Positions 1 to 6,916 are shown, counted from the first letter of the stretch. The stretch: DNA of 18,944 bases from Dialister sp. UBA7295 (GCA_002471975.1 DKQZ01000057.1:1-18944), one strand, 5' to 3'. Made by a program: numbers and translations. Notes: a model not told the origin generated them from the sequence alone.

Positions 1-84
1 ATCAGCACTAATCCTCTGGCAGTCATCAAAAATCTTTCCATAGAATGCATACTTGAGAAATATGGGACCGGGATGATCCTATAA
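1..84 (+). CDS. Possible 3' end of an upstream gene (partial)
   Basis: One plus-strand frame is open from the first base to a TAA at 82-84, giving about 27 residues that end in KYGTGMIL. The other two plus frames close early. A perfect GC-rich hairpin starts at the next base, as expected after a gene end. The fragment is too short to assign a family. The minus strand is also open from an ATG near 50 to the window edge but lacks a ribosome binding site, so the direction is uncertain. Confidence 0.3.
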   Translation: MSTNPLAVIKNLSIECILEKYGTGMIL

Positions 85-165
85 GGGCCGCCTGGAAATT
101 GGCGGCCCACCGCCCCGACAGCCCCGAGACTCCCGACAACCCCGATAATCCCGATACAATTCTTG
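85..165 (-). repeat. CGGG-type repeat with GC hairpin, minus orientation
   Basis: Positions 85-92 and 101-108 form a perfect 8-bp stem (GGGCCGCC / GGCGGCCC) around an 8-base loop. To its right, to about 165, lie repeated CCCGANNN units. Read on the minus strand this is CGGG repeats, then GGTG, then a GC hairpin, the same order seen in several other gaps of this window. There is no good T-tract, so termination is uncertain. Confidence 0.6.
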
Positions 166-215
166 ACGCCTTACAGCTGCCTTATGGCAAAGCGTTATCC
201 TTATTTCCTGAATAT

Positions 216-244
216 TTGACAACGAATAGTCATAGTCTTACAAT
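216..244 (+). promoter_or_regulatory. Sigma-70-type promoter for the aminotransferase gene
   Basis: TTGACA at 216-221 and TACAAT at 239-244 are separated by exactly 17 bases: a perfect -35 box and a 5/6 -10 box. This puts the transcription start near 251 and gives a leader of about 115 bases. Confidence 0.75.
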
Positions 245-323
245 AATAGTATTAAGGATAGTTTATATTCGCTTGTGGCACAGGGGGGACCTGGGACTCA
301 GGCTGAAATATAAGGTAGTCCGG

Positions 324-339
324 GGCAGGATTTCCTGCC
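324..339 (+). other. Small hairpin in the aminotransferase 5' leader
   Basis: GGCAGG at 324-329 pairs with CCTGCC at 334-339 around ATTT. It lies just upstream of the AAAGGAG ribosome binding site (about 351-357). It has no T-tract, so it is not a terminator. It could stabilise the mRNA or affect ribosome access, which is speculative. Confidence 0.4.
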
Positions 340-366
340 ACCATAGTAGTAAAGGAGAGATTTTTT

Positions 367-1575
367 ATGGCAATCCGTTTTTCTGAAGTTCTGGCAAAAA
401 TGAAACCGTCCGACATTAGTGCTCTGCTGGCTCTGACCGCTCAGCCGGATATCATTTCTTTCGCCGGCGGCCTTCCTGCACCGAAGACTTTCCCGCTGGA
501 AGAACTGACCGAAGTCGCTATCAAAGTTAGAAAAGAAGATGGCGCCGGCGCTATGCAGTATGGTCCGTCCCTTGGTTTCATGGGTCTCCGTCAGGCTATT
601 GCTGACCGCATGAACCGTATGTACCAGCCCATGGGCATGGAAAAGGTAGATCCGAAGAACATCATGATCGTTACCGGTTCCCAGCAGGGTCTCGATATTA
701 CCGGCCGCGTATTCCTGGACAAAGGTGACGTTGTTCTCTGCGAAAGCCCGACGTACCTCGGCGCTATCGGCGCTTTTGATTTCGAACAGCCGAAATATAT
801 CGAAGTTCCCACCGATGATGACGGCATCATTCCGGAAGAACTGGAAAAAGTCCTCGCTTCCGAAAAGAAAGTTAAATTCATCTACGTCATTCCGAACTAT
901 CAGAACCCGACCGGCCGCTGCATGAGCCTGGAACGCCGTAAAAAGTTCATGGAAATCGTAACCAGGTATGAAATTCCGGTATTCGAAGATAACCCCTACG
1001 GCGATCTCCGTTTCGAAGGCGAAGAAATCGCTCCGCTCGTTACCATGGATCCGAAACACCTCGTTATTTACTCCGGCACCTTCTCCAAGACTCTGGCTCC
1101 GGGCATGAGACTGGCATGGCTCGTCCTGAATGACCAGCTCCTCCCAAAATTCGATCTTGTCAAAGGCTCTACCGACCTGGCTACCCCGTCCGTAACCCAG
1201 CGTGAAGCAGCTATGTACATGACCACCTATGACTATGAAGGCCATATTAAAGATAACTGCAAACTGTATGGTCATCGCCGTGATGTAATGTGCGACGCTA
1301 TTAAGAAATACTTCCCGTCCGACGTAGAATGCACCTATCCTCATGGCGGCCTCTTCCTGTGGGTCACCCTGCCGGAAAACTGCGATGCCCGCGAACTCTT
1401 CCAGTATGCCCTGGAAAGAAAAGTTGCTTACGTTCCCGGCGATGCATTCTTCCCGGCATCCGGCAAACGCAACTACTTCCGTCTGAACTTCTCCTACAAT
1501 GACGACGATGTCATTGAAGAAGGCGTAAAGAGACTGGCAGATGCCCTGAAAGCTTACCTGGCTGATAAGAAATAA
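367..1575 (+). CDS. PLP-dependent class I/II aminotransferase (LysN/2-aminoadipate type)
   Basis: A cytosolic fold-type I aminotransferase of 402 residues, moving an amino group between an amino acid and a 2-oxo acid through PLP. The family landmarks are in order: Asn180 in NYQNPTG, Asp208 and Tyr211 in EDNPYGDLRF (cofactor ring contacts), Lys241 in SGTFSKTLAPGMR (Schiff-base lysine, with the PGMR of the MocR/LysN-like subgroup), and Arg372 in FRLNFS (substrate carboxylate). There is no N-terminal helix-turn-helix, so it is an enzyme and not a MocR regulator. An AAAGGAG site lies about 9 bases before the ATG. It sits alone between its own promoter and terminator. Codon use is strongly biased compared with the neighbours (almost only CCG, GAA, AAA), which suggests high expression. 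The substrate cannot be decided; 2-aminoadipate, branched-chain or aromatic amino acids are all possible. Confidence 0.9.
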   Translation: MAIRFSEVLAKMKPSDISALLALTAQPDIISFAGGLPAPKTFPLEELTEVAIKVRKEDGAGAMQYGPSLGFMGLRQAIADRMNRMYQPMGMEKVDPKNIMIVTGSQQGLDITGRVFLDKGDVVLCESPTYLGAIGAFDFEQPKYIEVPTDDDGIIPEELEKVLASEKKVKFIYVIPNYQNPTGRCMSLERRKKFMEIVTRYEIPVFEDNPYGDLRFEGEEIAPLVTMDPKHLVIYSGTFSKTLAPGMRLAWLVLNDQLLPKFDLVKGSTDLATPSVTQREAAMYMTTYDYEGHIKDNCKLYGHRRDVMCDAIKKYFPSDVECTYPHGGLFLWVTLPENCDARELFQYALERKVAYVPGDAFFPASGKRNYFRLNFSYNDDDVIEEGVKRLADALKAYLADKK

Positions 1576-1621
1576 GATTTGCGAACATGACGGATTGACT
1601 GGCTTTGCGCACATGGATTGA

Positions 1622-1663
1622 CCGTGGTCCGTGAGCCGTGGTCCGTGGTCCGTGGTCCGTGAA
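1622..1663 (+). repeat. Period-7 tandem repeat (CCGTGGT type)
   Basis: Six consecutive 7-base units: CCGTGGT, CCGTGAG, CCGTGGT three times, CCGTGAA. It sits between the aminotransferase stop and its terminator and is followed by AGGTGG, like other repeat/terminator units here. Confidence 0.85.
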
Positions 1664-1668
1664 AGGTG

Positions 1669-1695
1669 GACGCCCCTTTGGGGCGTCTATTTTTT
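1669..1695 (+). terminator. Rho-independent terminator after the aminotransferase
   Basis: GACGCCCC (1669-1676) pairs perfectly with GGGGCGTC (1680-1687) around TTT, followed by TATTTTTT. Confidence 0.9.
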
Positions 1696-1750
1696 ATGGG
1701 AAATTTAGGACTTGGTACGTTTAATCGAAATGGAAACTAAAGAATAAGAC

Positions 1751-1836
1751 ACTTTTGAATCGGGAATATCGGGGATGTCGGGAGTACCGGGATTGTCGGG
1801 GAGGTGGGCGCATCCGATTTAGAAGCGCCTTTATTT
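1751..1836 (+). repeat. CGGG-type repeat with hairpin and T-rich tail
   Basis: It starts with ACTTTTGAATCGGG, the same left end found near 7640 and 7951. Five G-runs spaced by 5-6 bases follow (1762-1803), then GAGGTGG, a short stem GGCGC (1807-1811) / GCGCC (1825-1829) and TTTATTT. The layout matches the other repeat/terminator units. The stem is weak, so termination is doubtful. Confidence 0.65.
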
Positions 1837-1871
1837 GATTGGGAACGGAATCCCGGACGTCGATGACTGAA

Positions 1872-1930
1872 GGCTAACGGCTAACGGCTAACAGCTAACG
1901 GCTAACAGCTAACGGCTGACGGCTGACGGC
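1872..1930. repeat. Period-7 tandem repeat (GGCTAAC type)
   Basis: Eight perfectly phased 7-base units, GGCTAAC with variants AGCTAAC and GGCTGAC, plus a partial ninth. No hairpin follows. An AT-rich stretch begins immediately to the right. Confidence 0.85.
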
Positions 1931-2228
1931 TTCTTTCTCAAAAGCGAGTTGACAAAATTTATCAATTTTCTGTATTTCTACTTTTTCTCTTCTGAAAAAG
2001 GATAGTATGCGGTTTAAATCGGCGTAAGGATTCAGAAGCTGCCTGCACTTTTCGGTAGCAACACCCGCTGAATTTACAGATTGCATACAAGGGGCCCATG
2101 TATTCCTCATTTTTATTTTACATAGTTTTGACAGACAGTTTTCAAAACATGTACCAGCCGTTGATACGATAAAAGCAAGCAAACGGGACGCATTTTCCGG
2201 TTTCCGTGGTTGGAGAAAGGAGTTTCCT
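1931..2228. other. AT-rich gap upstream of the phosphate cluster
   Basis: About 300 bases, clearly more AT-rich than its surroundings. TTGACA occurs at 1949 and 2128, but neither has a convincing -10 box at 16-18 bases. A loose TTTTGA/TCAAAA dyad is at 2127-2148. The ribosome binding site AAAGGAG of the next gene is near 2216-2222. The promoter of the phosphate cluster should be here, but I cannot fix it. No RNA gene was recognised. Confidence 0.4.
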
Positions 2229-3938
2229 ATGGATCCTAATCTGAAAATTTTCTTTGGCCTCATCGGCGGGCTGGCCATGTTCCTTTACGGGATGAATGGC
2301 ATGAGTTCTTCCCTCCAGAAGGTGGCAGGGGAGAAGATGAAAAAAATCCTGGGCATGCTGACGAAAAATGCAGTGCTCGGGGCAATCGCCGGTATGCTGG
2401 TGACTTCCGTTCTCCAGTCCAGTTCGGCTACGACTGTCATGGTCATCGGCTTTGTCAGCGCGGGCCTTATGACTCTACCCCAGGGTATTTCCGTCATTTT
2501 CGGCGCCAATATCGGTACCACCATGACGGCCCAGCTCATGGCTTTCAAGCTGTCCGACTACATTTATCCCATCATTTTCATCGGCTTTATCATGAATTTC
2601 GTGGCCAAGTCGGAAAAGATGAAAAATATCGGTCTCGTCATTTTCAATTTCGGCCTTCTTTTTGAAGGGATCGAAATCATGGGCCACGTTATGAAACCTC
2701 TGGCAGGAAGTCCATTCTTTGTCGATATGATGGCAGAAGTGAAGGATATCCCGATTCTGGGTCTGGCCCTTGGTATGTGCATGACCCTGGTGGTTCAGTC
2801 CTCTTCGGCAACCATTGCGGTACTTCAGAATTTTGCTGCCCAGCCCGGACCCGGAGGCGGTTCCCTTCTTGGCCTCACCGGGGCTATCCCGATCCTTCTC
2901 GGCGATAATATCGGTACTACCATTACGGCCCTCCTCGCCTGCATCGGTCAGTCCAAGAATGCCCAGAGAACGGCCGTGGCTCATTCGGTATTCAATATTT
3001 CCGGCTCTGTCATCTTCCTCTGTCTCATTCCCTGGTTCGCCCAGTTCGTCATGTGGGTTTCGCCAACAGGGCCGGAGCTGGACGTTATTTCCCGTCAGAT
3101 TGCCAATGCCCATACCACCTTTAACGTCGTCTGCACCCTCGTATGGCTGCCGCTCCTGCCTGTGATGGTAAAAATTGTTAGATTTATCATTCGCGGGGAA
3201 GATGAAGTGGCGCCGGGTGAATTTGATCCCCGCTACCTGGATGTGAAAATGCTTTCCCAGCCGGCGGCGGCCATGTACCTGGTTTCCCAGGAACTGACCC
3301 ATCTCACTGAACTCACCGTAGGCCTGATGGATAAGCTGCAGCTCATCATTACCGGAAAAGGCGGCGACAAGGATAAAGCAGCCTTCGCCATGGAAAAAGA
3401 CGGCATCAAAGGACTAAATAAAAATATTGACCAGTACATTACGGATCTTTTCTCCGAAGGCAGTCTCAATCGTCAGCAGGCGGAACAGACCGCAGGCCTT
3501 CTCATCGTGGCCAACCATATCAGCCACATTACGGAACGGATCGGGGAAATATTCAACTTCACCCAGAAAGCGGCAGCTGACGGGAACCAGTTCTCCGATG
3601 ACGCAAAGAAAGAACTCACCGACTGCCTCACCATGAATAAGGAAATGTTCTCCGAATCCATGGATGCCGTGAAGAAGGGGGATAAGGATTCTGTCCAGGT
3701 CCTGGAAAACAAGCGGGAAGAACTGCACGATTTCCAGAAAGAAGCGTACCATAACCATTTCCAGCGTATCCAGAATAATAAATGCAGTCCTGCCTTTACG
3801 GCGGCCTATGGGGGACTCCTGTACTCCATGGACCGTATGGCGGATAACTGCGTCAGCATTTCCGAGGAAGCCAATCCGTCCGCTTCCTTCGTAGAACTGG
3901 GAAAGGGCGCTAAAGAAGCTCCGAAGAAGGAGGGATAA
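2229..3938 (+). CDS. Na+/phosphate cotransporter with C-terminal PhoU-like domain
   Basis: A membrane carrier of 569 residues of the NptA/YjbB (Na_Pi_cotrans) family, which moves phosphate with Na+. The family's internal duplication is visible: QSSSATT in the first repeat and QSSSATI in the second, each paired with a GANIGTT or GDNIGTT motif. Hydrophobic segments fill roughly residues 5-320. Residues about 340-555 are hydrophilic and helical, in the position where relatives carry a PhoU-like domain. The ATG is preceded by AAAGGAG at good spacing. It ends two bases before the next gene, a PstS-like lipoprotein, and the two are almost certainly co-transcribed. In bacteria such proteins are known for phosphate uptake or export. 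Which way this one works is not shown by sequence. Confidence 0.92.
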   Translation: MDPNLKIFFGLIGGLAMFLYGMNGMSSSLQKVAGEKMKKILGMLTKNAVLGAIAGMLVTSVLQSSSATTVMVIGFVSAGLMTLPQGISVIFGANIGTTMTAQLMAFKLSDYIYPIIFIGFIMNFVAKSEKMKNIGLVIFNFGLLFEGIEIMGHVMKPLAGSPFFVDMMAEVKDIPILGLALGMCMTLVVQSSSATIAVLQNFAAQPGPGGGSLLGLTGAIPILLGDNIGTTITALLACIGQSKNAQRTAVAHSVFNISGSVIFLCLIPWFAQFVMWVSPTGPELDVISRQIANAHTTFNVVCTLVWLPLLPVMVKIVRFIIRGEDEVAPGEFDPRYLDVKMLSQPAAAMYLVSQELTHLTELTVGLMDKLQLIITGKGGDKDKAAFAMEKDGIKGLNKNIDQYITDLFSEGSLNRQQAEQTAGLLIVANHISHITERIGEIFNFTQKAAADGNQFSDDAKKELTDCLTMNKEMFSESMDAVKKGDKDSVQVLENKREELHDFQKEAYHNHFQRIQNNKCSPAFTAAYGGLLYSMDRMADNCVSISEEANPSASFVELGKGAKEAPKKEG

Positions 3939-3940
3939 CC

Positions 3941-4786
3941 ATGAAAAAGAAATGGTTAGTACTTCTGGCTGCGCTTTCCGCATCTATCGTCATTTCCGGC
4001 TGTGGCGGGAAGGCGGGCCCCAAAGTGGACCTCTCAGGCATGGGAGAAATCCATGCGGTAGCCCGCGAAGAAGGGTCCGGCACGAAAAATGAATTCGACT
4101 CTATGACCGGCATTTCCGATGAAGTGACGAAGAATCACGCAAAATCCACGGAAGAAGCCATGAAGCAGGTGGCTTCGGACAAAAACGCCATCGCCTATGT
4201 GGCCTTCAATGCAGTCAAAATCCAGCCAAAAGGAATCAAAGTGGTATCGGTGGACACGATTGAACCCACTGACGAAACCATCGGCAGCGGGAAATATCCA
4301 TTGACCCGCACCTACTATCTCTGCTGGAACGGGGACAGGACGCCGGCAGAGGTGGATTTCATCAAGTACATCCATACCGCAGGCCAGGGATTCGTGCCTC
4401 ATTATGCCGTGCCCATTTCTGCCCCGGCCACTTTCCTTTCCGATAAACCCTCAGGAAATATAAAGATCGCCGGCTCCACCTCCATGGCAGAACTGGTGAA
4501 AGACCTTTCTGCCAAATATATGGAAAAGAATCCTTCCGTCAAAATCGATATCGACGTCACCGACTCCACCAAAGGTTTGACCGCAGCCATCCGCGGAGAA
4601 GCGGATCTTGCCATGTCGTCCAGGCATCTGAAGAGCTATGAAGCCGAACTCCTCCAGACCGAACCGGTGGCAAGAGATGGGATCGCCATCATCGTCAATG
4701 CGGAAAGCCCGGTCCAGAGCCTTTCCAAAGACCAGATTCAGGGGATATTCTCAGGGAAATGGAAGGAATGGAAAGAGATTCAGTGA
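3941..4786 (+). CDS. PstS-like substrate-binding lipoprotein with permuted halves
   Basis: A secreted, lipid-anchored binding protein of 281 residues. The signal peptide ends in a lipobox, ISGC, with Cys21. The rest resembles PstS-type phosphate-binding proteins but in swapped order. Residues about 36-165 match what is normally the C-terminal half: REEGSGT at 42-48, then a NAIAYV segment, then IEPTDETI with GKYPLTR. Residues 173-281 match the normal N-terminal half: IAGSTSM at 176-182, a TKGLTAAIRGEADLAMSSR stretch, ARDGIAIIVN, and GIFSGKWKEW right at the end. In ordinary PstS proteins GIFSGK..NWKE comes just before REEGSGT, so the ends here fall at that junction. It has its own GGAGG site and follows the Na/Pi carrier by two bases. 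No pstCAB genes are in view. It could be a real circular permutant or a survivor of a tandem duplication. Confidence 0.85.
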   Translation: MKKKWLVLLAALSASIVISGCGGKAGPKVDLSGMGEIHAVAREEGSGTKNEFDSMTGISDEVTKNHAKSTEEAMKQVASDKNAIAYVAFNAVKIQPKGIKVVSVDTIEPTDETIGSGKYPLTRTYYLCWNGDRTPAEVDFIKYIHTAGQGFVPHYAVPISAPATFLSDKPSGNIKIAGSTSMAELVKDLSAKYMEKNPSVKIDIDVTDSTKGLTAAIRGEADLAMSSRHLKSYEAELLQTEPVARDGIAIIVNAESPVQSLSKDQIQGIFSGKWKEWKEIQ

Positions 4787-4842
4787 TTTGACCTGCGCTC
4801 AGGACGGGAATGGTTTGCGACAGTTACGGTATTCGTGATTTA

Positions 4843-4987
4843 GCCTCACCACGACATGAGAGAGTATAGACAATCCCGACAAGCTCGTGGTTCGTGATTC
4901 GTGATTCGTGAATGAACCTCACCACGACATGGAACGGTAGAGTCATAACCGGCTTATTCGTGGTTCGTGATTCGTGGTTCGTGACTG
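4843..4987 (+). repeat. Two ~72-bp tandem units, each ending in TCGTGRT heptads
   Basis: Unit 1 (about 4843-4914) and unit 2 (about 4917-4987) each begin CCTCACCACGACATG, continue with a less conserved spacer, and end in four 7-base TCGTGGT/TCGTGAT units (4885-4912 and 4958-4985). The array follows the PstS-like gene and runs directly into its terminator. Confidence 0.8.
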
Positions 4988-4991
4988 AAGG

Positions 4992-5030
4992 TGGCCGCCT
5001 TGAAATGATAGAGGCGGCCATTTTGTATTT
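4992..5030 (+). terminator. Terminator after the phosphate cluster
   Basis: TGGCCGCCT (4992-5000) pairs with AGGCGGCCA (5012-5020), followed by TTTTGTATTT. It is preceded by GAAGGTGG, as in the other repeat/terminator units. Confidence 0.85.
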
Positions 5031-5041
5031 CCTTTAAAGCA

Positions 5042-5286
5042 TATATGAGGCTGACTGATGAAAGGTATCCGGAACGAATGAGGAAATCGGAAAGCAGTCA
5101 GGCCCCCCGAAGTTCGGGGGGCTGTCACGAAGTGACTGGGGGGGCTGTACTATCGTGGCCGGCACAAATGAGACTGACTGACGAAAGGAATCGGGAATAA
5201 TGGGATAAATCCATAAGCCAAAAGTCTCTCGCTTACAGATTATCCCATTACTCCCGAGAACGTTTCATCAGTCAGCTTCATTTTCG
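5042..5286. repeat. Composite palindromic intergenic element
   Basis: A motif of about 45 bases centred on GACTGACTGAYGAAAGG occurs at 5042-5088 and 5166-5208 in the same orientation, and inverted at 5239-5286. The second and third copies form a long imperfect stem around a loop of about 30 bases. Between the first two copies lie two tight hairpins: CCCCCCGAA/TTCGGGGGG (5103-5121) and GTCAC/GTGAC (5124-5136), then a run of seven G. No coding frame fits. It looks like a REP/BIME- or MITE-like mobile repeat. Confidence 0.6.
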
Positions 5287-5334
5287 ACCTGTACAGGTGT
5301 ATCAACATTGTCTGTGCAGAGTCCCCATATATTC

Positions 5335-5395
5335 GTGCCGCCTCAGCGGCACACCTTCCCGACCACCCCGCTCAACCCGATCACCCCGATTCAAG
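5335..5395 (-). repeat. CGGG-type repeat with GC hairpin, minus orientation
   Basis: GTGCCGC (5335-5341) pairs with GCGGCAC (5346-5352). To the right are ACCTTCCCGACC and further CCCCGATNN units ending in CCCCGATTCAAG. Read on the minus strand: CTTGAATCGGGG, CGGG repeats, GAAGGTG, hairpin. There is no strong T-tract. Confidence 0.65.
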
Positions 5396-5434
5396 TTTAT
5401 TCATATTCAAAGTTGTCCTTCTCGCAAAAATCCC

Positions 5435-5463
5435 TTGCATAACTCGATTCCCCCTGCTATCCT
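5435..5463 (+). promoter_or_regulatory. Promoter of the thiamine operon
   Basis: TTGCAT (5435-5440), a 17-base spacer and TATCCT (5458-5463) with TGC immediately before it (extended -10). The predicted start, near 5470, falls just before the first base of the TPP aptamer at 5474, which supports the call. Confidence 0.65.
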
Positions 5464-5473
5464 ATAGGTAGAA

Positions 5474-5557
5474 TTTGCAGGGGAACTTTTACAGTTGAGA
5501 ATGACCTGGTCTAAACCCTTTGAACCTGATGGAGTCAAGACTCTCGTAGGGAGCAAA
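5474..5557 (+). promoter_or_regulatory. TPP (thiamine pyrophosphate) riboswitch aptamer
   Basis: The THI-box core is nearly complete: GGGGAAC, then GTTGAGAAT, then ACCCTTTGAACCTGAT, then CTCGTAGGGAGC. The closing stem P1 is TTTGC (5474-5478) with GCAAA (5553-5557). TPP-bound aptamers normally switch off thiamine genes, and thiM, a thiamine-binding protein gene and thiE follow. The likely expression platform is the terminator at 5728-5752, unusually far away (about 170 bases). Confidence 0.95.
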
Positions 5558-5598
5558 ATGAGGGCGTACGAAAAAGATGACTTTCTTTTTGGATTTGA

Positions 5599-5666
5599 AG
5601 TTAGCAGTTAGCAGTTAGCAGTTAGTGAGCCGACTGAAAACTGATAACTGAGAACTGATAACTTTC
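5599..5666. repeat. Two period-7 arrays inside the riboswitch leader
   Basis: Four AGTTAGC/AGTTAGT units (5599-5626) are followed after 12 bases by AACTGAT, AACTGAG, AACTGAT, AACTTTC (5639-5666). The last array closely matches the one at 8162-8189, including the closing AACTTTC and the nearby GACTGTCAG / GACAGTCAG. It separates the TPP aptamer from its terminator. Confidence 0.8.
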
Positions 5667-5727
5667 GAAAGACTGTCAGCCCAATGGATTGAGGATTGAG
5701 CTATCGTACATCCGGAAGGACCGAGCA

Positions 5728-5752
5728 CCGCTGCATGGCAGCGGATTTTTTA
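5728..5752 (+). terminator. Leader terminator, probable TPP riboswitch expression platform
   Basis: CCGCTGC (5728-5734) pairs with GCAGCGG (5738-5744) around ATG, followed by ATTTTTTA. It lies 22 bases before the thiM start, as expected for an attenuator. I did not find the antiterminator strand by eye. Confidence 0.8.
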
Positions 5753-5774
5753 TTTCCTGCAGGGAAAGGATATT

Positions 5775-6608
5775 ATGGATTTGGAAGAAATACGAAATGA
5801 AGTGAAAAAGGCTGTCGAAAAGGCCAGGGAGACCTGTCCTCTGGTGCCTTCTATTACGAATACGGTGACCATCAATCTTGTGGCCAATGCGCAGCTGGCC
5901 TCAGGTGGTTCGGCGGCCATGGTATACCTTCCGGACGAAGGGGAGGGCATCGGTGCCATCTGCCAGGCTTTTTATATCAATATGGGGACCCTTCTTCCTG
6001 TCTATGCGGAAACGCTTCCCCGCACGGCAAGGGCCCTGCAGGCGCATCACAAGCCCTGGGTGCTGGATCCTGTGGGCATCGGCCTTGGCGGTCTTCGGAC
6101 TGTCCTTCTCAAAGAATTTCGGGAGACGACGCCCACCATTGTCCGGGGGAATGCGTCGGAAATCATAGGCTTGGCAAACCTCTGGGGCCTCGATGCGGGC
6201 ATAAAGAAAGAAGGAGGCCGGGGCGTAGATTCCGTGGATACCGTGGATTCAGCCATTCCGGCAGCCAAATCCCTGGCATCCTTCATTCATGGGGCCGTGG
6301 CAGTTTCGGGAGAAAAAGATATCGTCACTGATGGAAACCGGGTCATTCGTTCTTTCGGGGGAAGTATCCTTTTCACGAAAGTCACCGGTTCCGGGTGTTC
6401 CCTGGGCGGAGTCACAGCTGTCTATGCAGCAGTATCGGAGCCTTTGATCGGCGCTTTGACGGCAGTCAATATGTACAATGCTGCAGGAAAGAGGGCGGCA
6501 GAAAAAGCAAAAGGCCCCGGTACCTTTGAGAAATATTTCCTTGATGAAATGTATACGATTTCTGCAGAGGACGTGGCAGGAAATCCGATGGAAATGGTGG
6601 AGGAGTGA
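5775..6608 (+). CDS. thiM: Hydroxyethylthiazole kinase
   Basis: A cytosolic salvage enzyme that phosphorylates 4-methyl-5-(2-hydroxyethyl)thiazole with ATP, giving the thiazole phosphate used by ThiE. The 277-residue length is usual for the ribokinase-like ThiM family. Seen motifs: PSITNTVTINLVAN near the N-terminus, DPVGIGLGGLRT, RGNASEI, and GSGCSLGG with the catalytic-type Cys208. GGGAAAGG precedes the ATG. A small in-frame repeat (VDSVDTVDS, about residues 155-163) is written in three near-identical 9-base units, slightly longer than the GVDSxDS stretch usual there. It is the first gene after the TPP riboswitch and its attenuator, so expression should fall when TPP is plentiful. The next gene starts two bases after its stop. 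Confidence 0.95.
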   Translation: MDLEEIRNEVKKAVEKARETCPLVPSITNTVTINLVANAQLASGGSAAMVYLPDEGEGIGAICQAFYINMGTLLPVYAETLPRTARALQAHHKPWVLDPVGIGLGGLRTVLLKEFRETTPTIVRGNASEIIGLANLWGLDAGIKKEGGRGVDSVDTVDSAIPAAKSLASFIHGAVAVSGEKDIVTDGNRVIRSFGGSILFTKVTGSGCSLGGVTAVYAAVSEPLIGALTAVNMYNAAGKRAAEKAKGPGTFEKYFLDEMYTISAEDVAGNPMEMVEE

Positions 6609-6610
6609 AA

Positions 6611-6916
6611 ATGAATACATTAATTGCAGTGGCTATTGCTCCCTGTGGAACGGGAGAAGAACTTTCCCCCTATGTGGCGGAAGTGGTGAAAGTCATTCGT
6701 GAATCGGGCCTTCCAAGCCGGACCAATTCCATGTTCACCGAAATCGAAGGAGAATGGGATGAGGTCATGGAAGTGGTCAAAAAAGCGACCATGGTCCTGG
6801 CAGATCGCGGGATCCGGACAGAAGTGGTGCTGAAGGCGGATATCCGTCCCGGCTATAAAGATATGATGAATGGAAAGCTCACAAGGCTGGACGAACAGCT
6901 GGAAAAGAGGAAATAA
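6611..6916 (+). CDS. MTH1187/YkoF-family thiamine-binding protein
   Basis: A small soluble protein of about 101 residues in the MTH1187 (UPF0045) family; YkoF is a tandem relative that binds thiamine or its pyrimidine part. The pattern fits: MNTLIAVAIAPCG at the start, a YVAEVVKVIRESGL helix, then EGEWDEVMEVVKKA and basic KADIRPG near the end. I chose ATG 6611 because AGGAG (6601-6605) lies five bases upstream. The in-frame GTG at 6605 overlaps that site and is unlikely to be used. It overlaps thiE by one base (TAATG at 6914-6918). Its place between thiM and thiE under a TPP riboswitch supports a role in thiamine or precursor handling. It could carry a precursor, buffer thiamine, or help a transporter encoded elsewhere. 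Confidence 0.85.
   Translation: MNTLIAVAIAPCGTGEELSPYVAEVVKVIRESGLPSRTNSMFTEIEGEWDEVMEVVKKATMVLADRGIRTEVVLKADIRPGYKDMMNGKLTRLDEQLEKRK

Noticed and set aside
298..1614. Long minus-strand open frame of 438 codons opposite the aminotransferase
   Set aside because: It is the shadow of a gene with strong codon bias. The plus-strand frame has all aminotransferase motifs, a promoter and a ribosome site; the minus frame has none.
1622..1663. CRISPR array
   Set aside because: The period is 7 bases with no spacers, far too short for repeat-spacer units; no cas genes are present. The same holds for the other arrays.
2108..2145. Possible Pho box (CTGTCAAAAC on the minus strand) upstream of the Na/Pi carrier
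   Set aside because: Only one half-site fits the consensus, and no convincing promoter is placed next to it.
1895..2278. Minus-strand frame of 127 codons in the gap before the Na/Pi carrier
   Set aside because: Its start lies inside the carrier gene, its end is translated repeat, and no start inside it has a ribosome site. A decayed gene cannot be fully excluded for 1931-2110.
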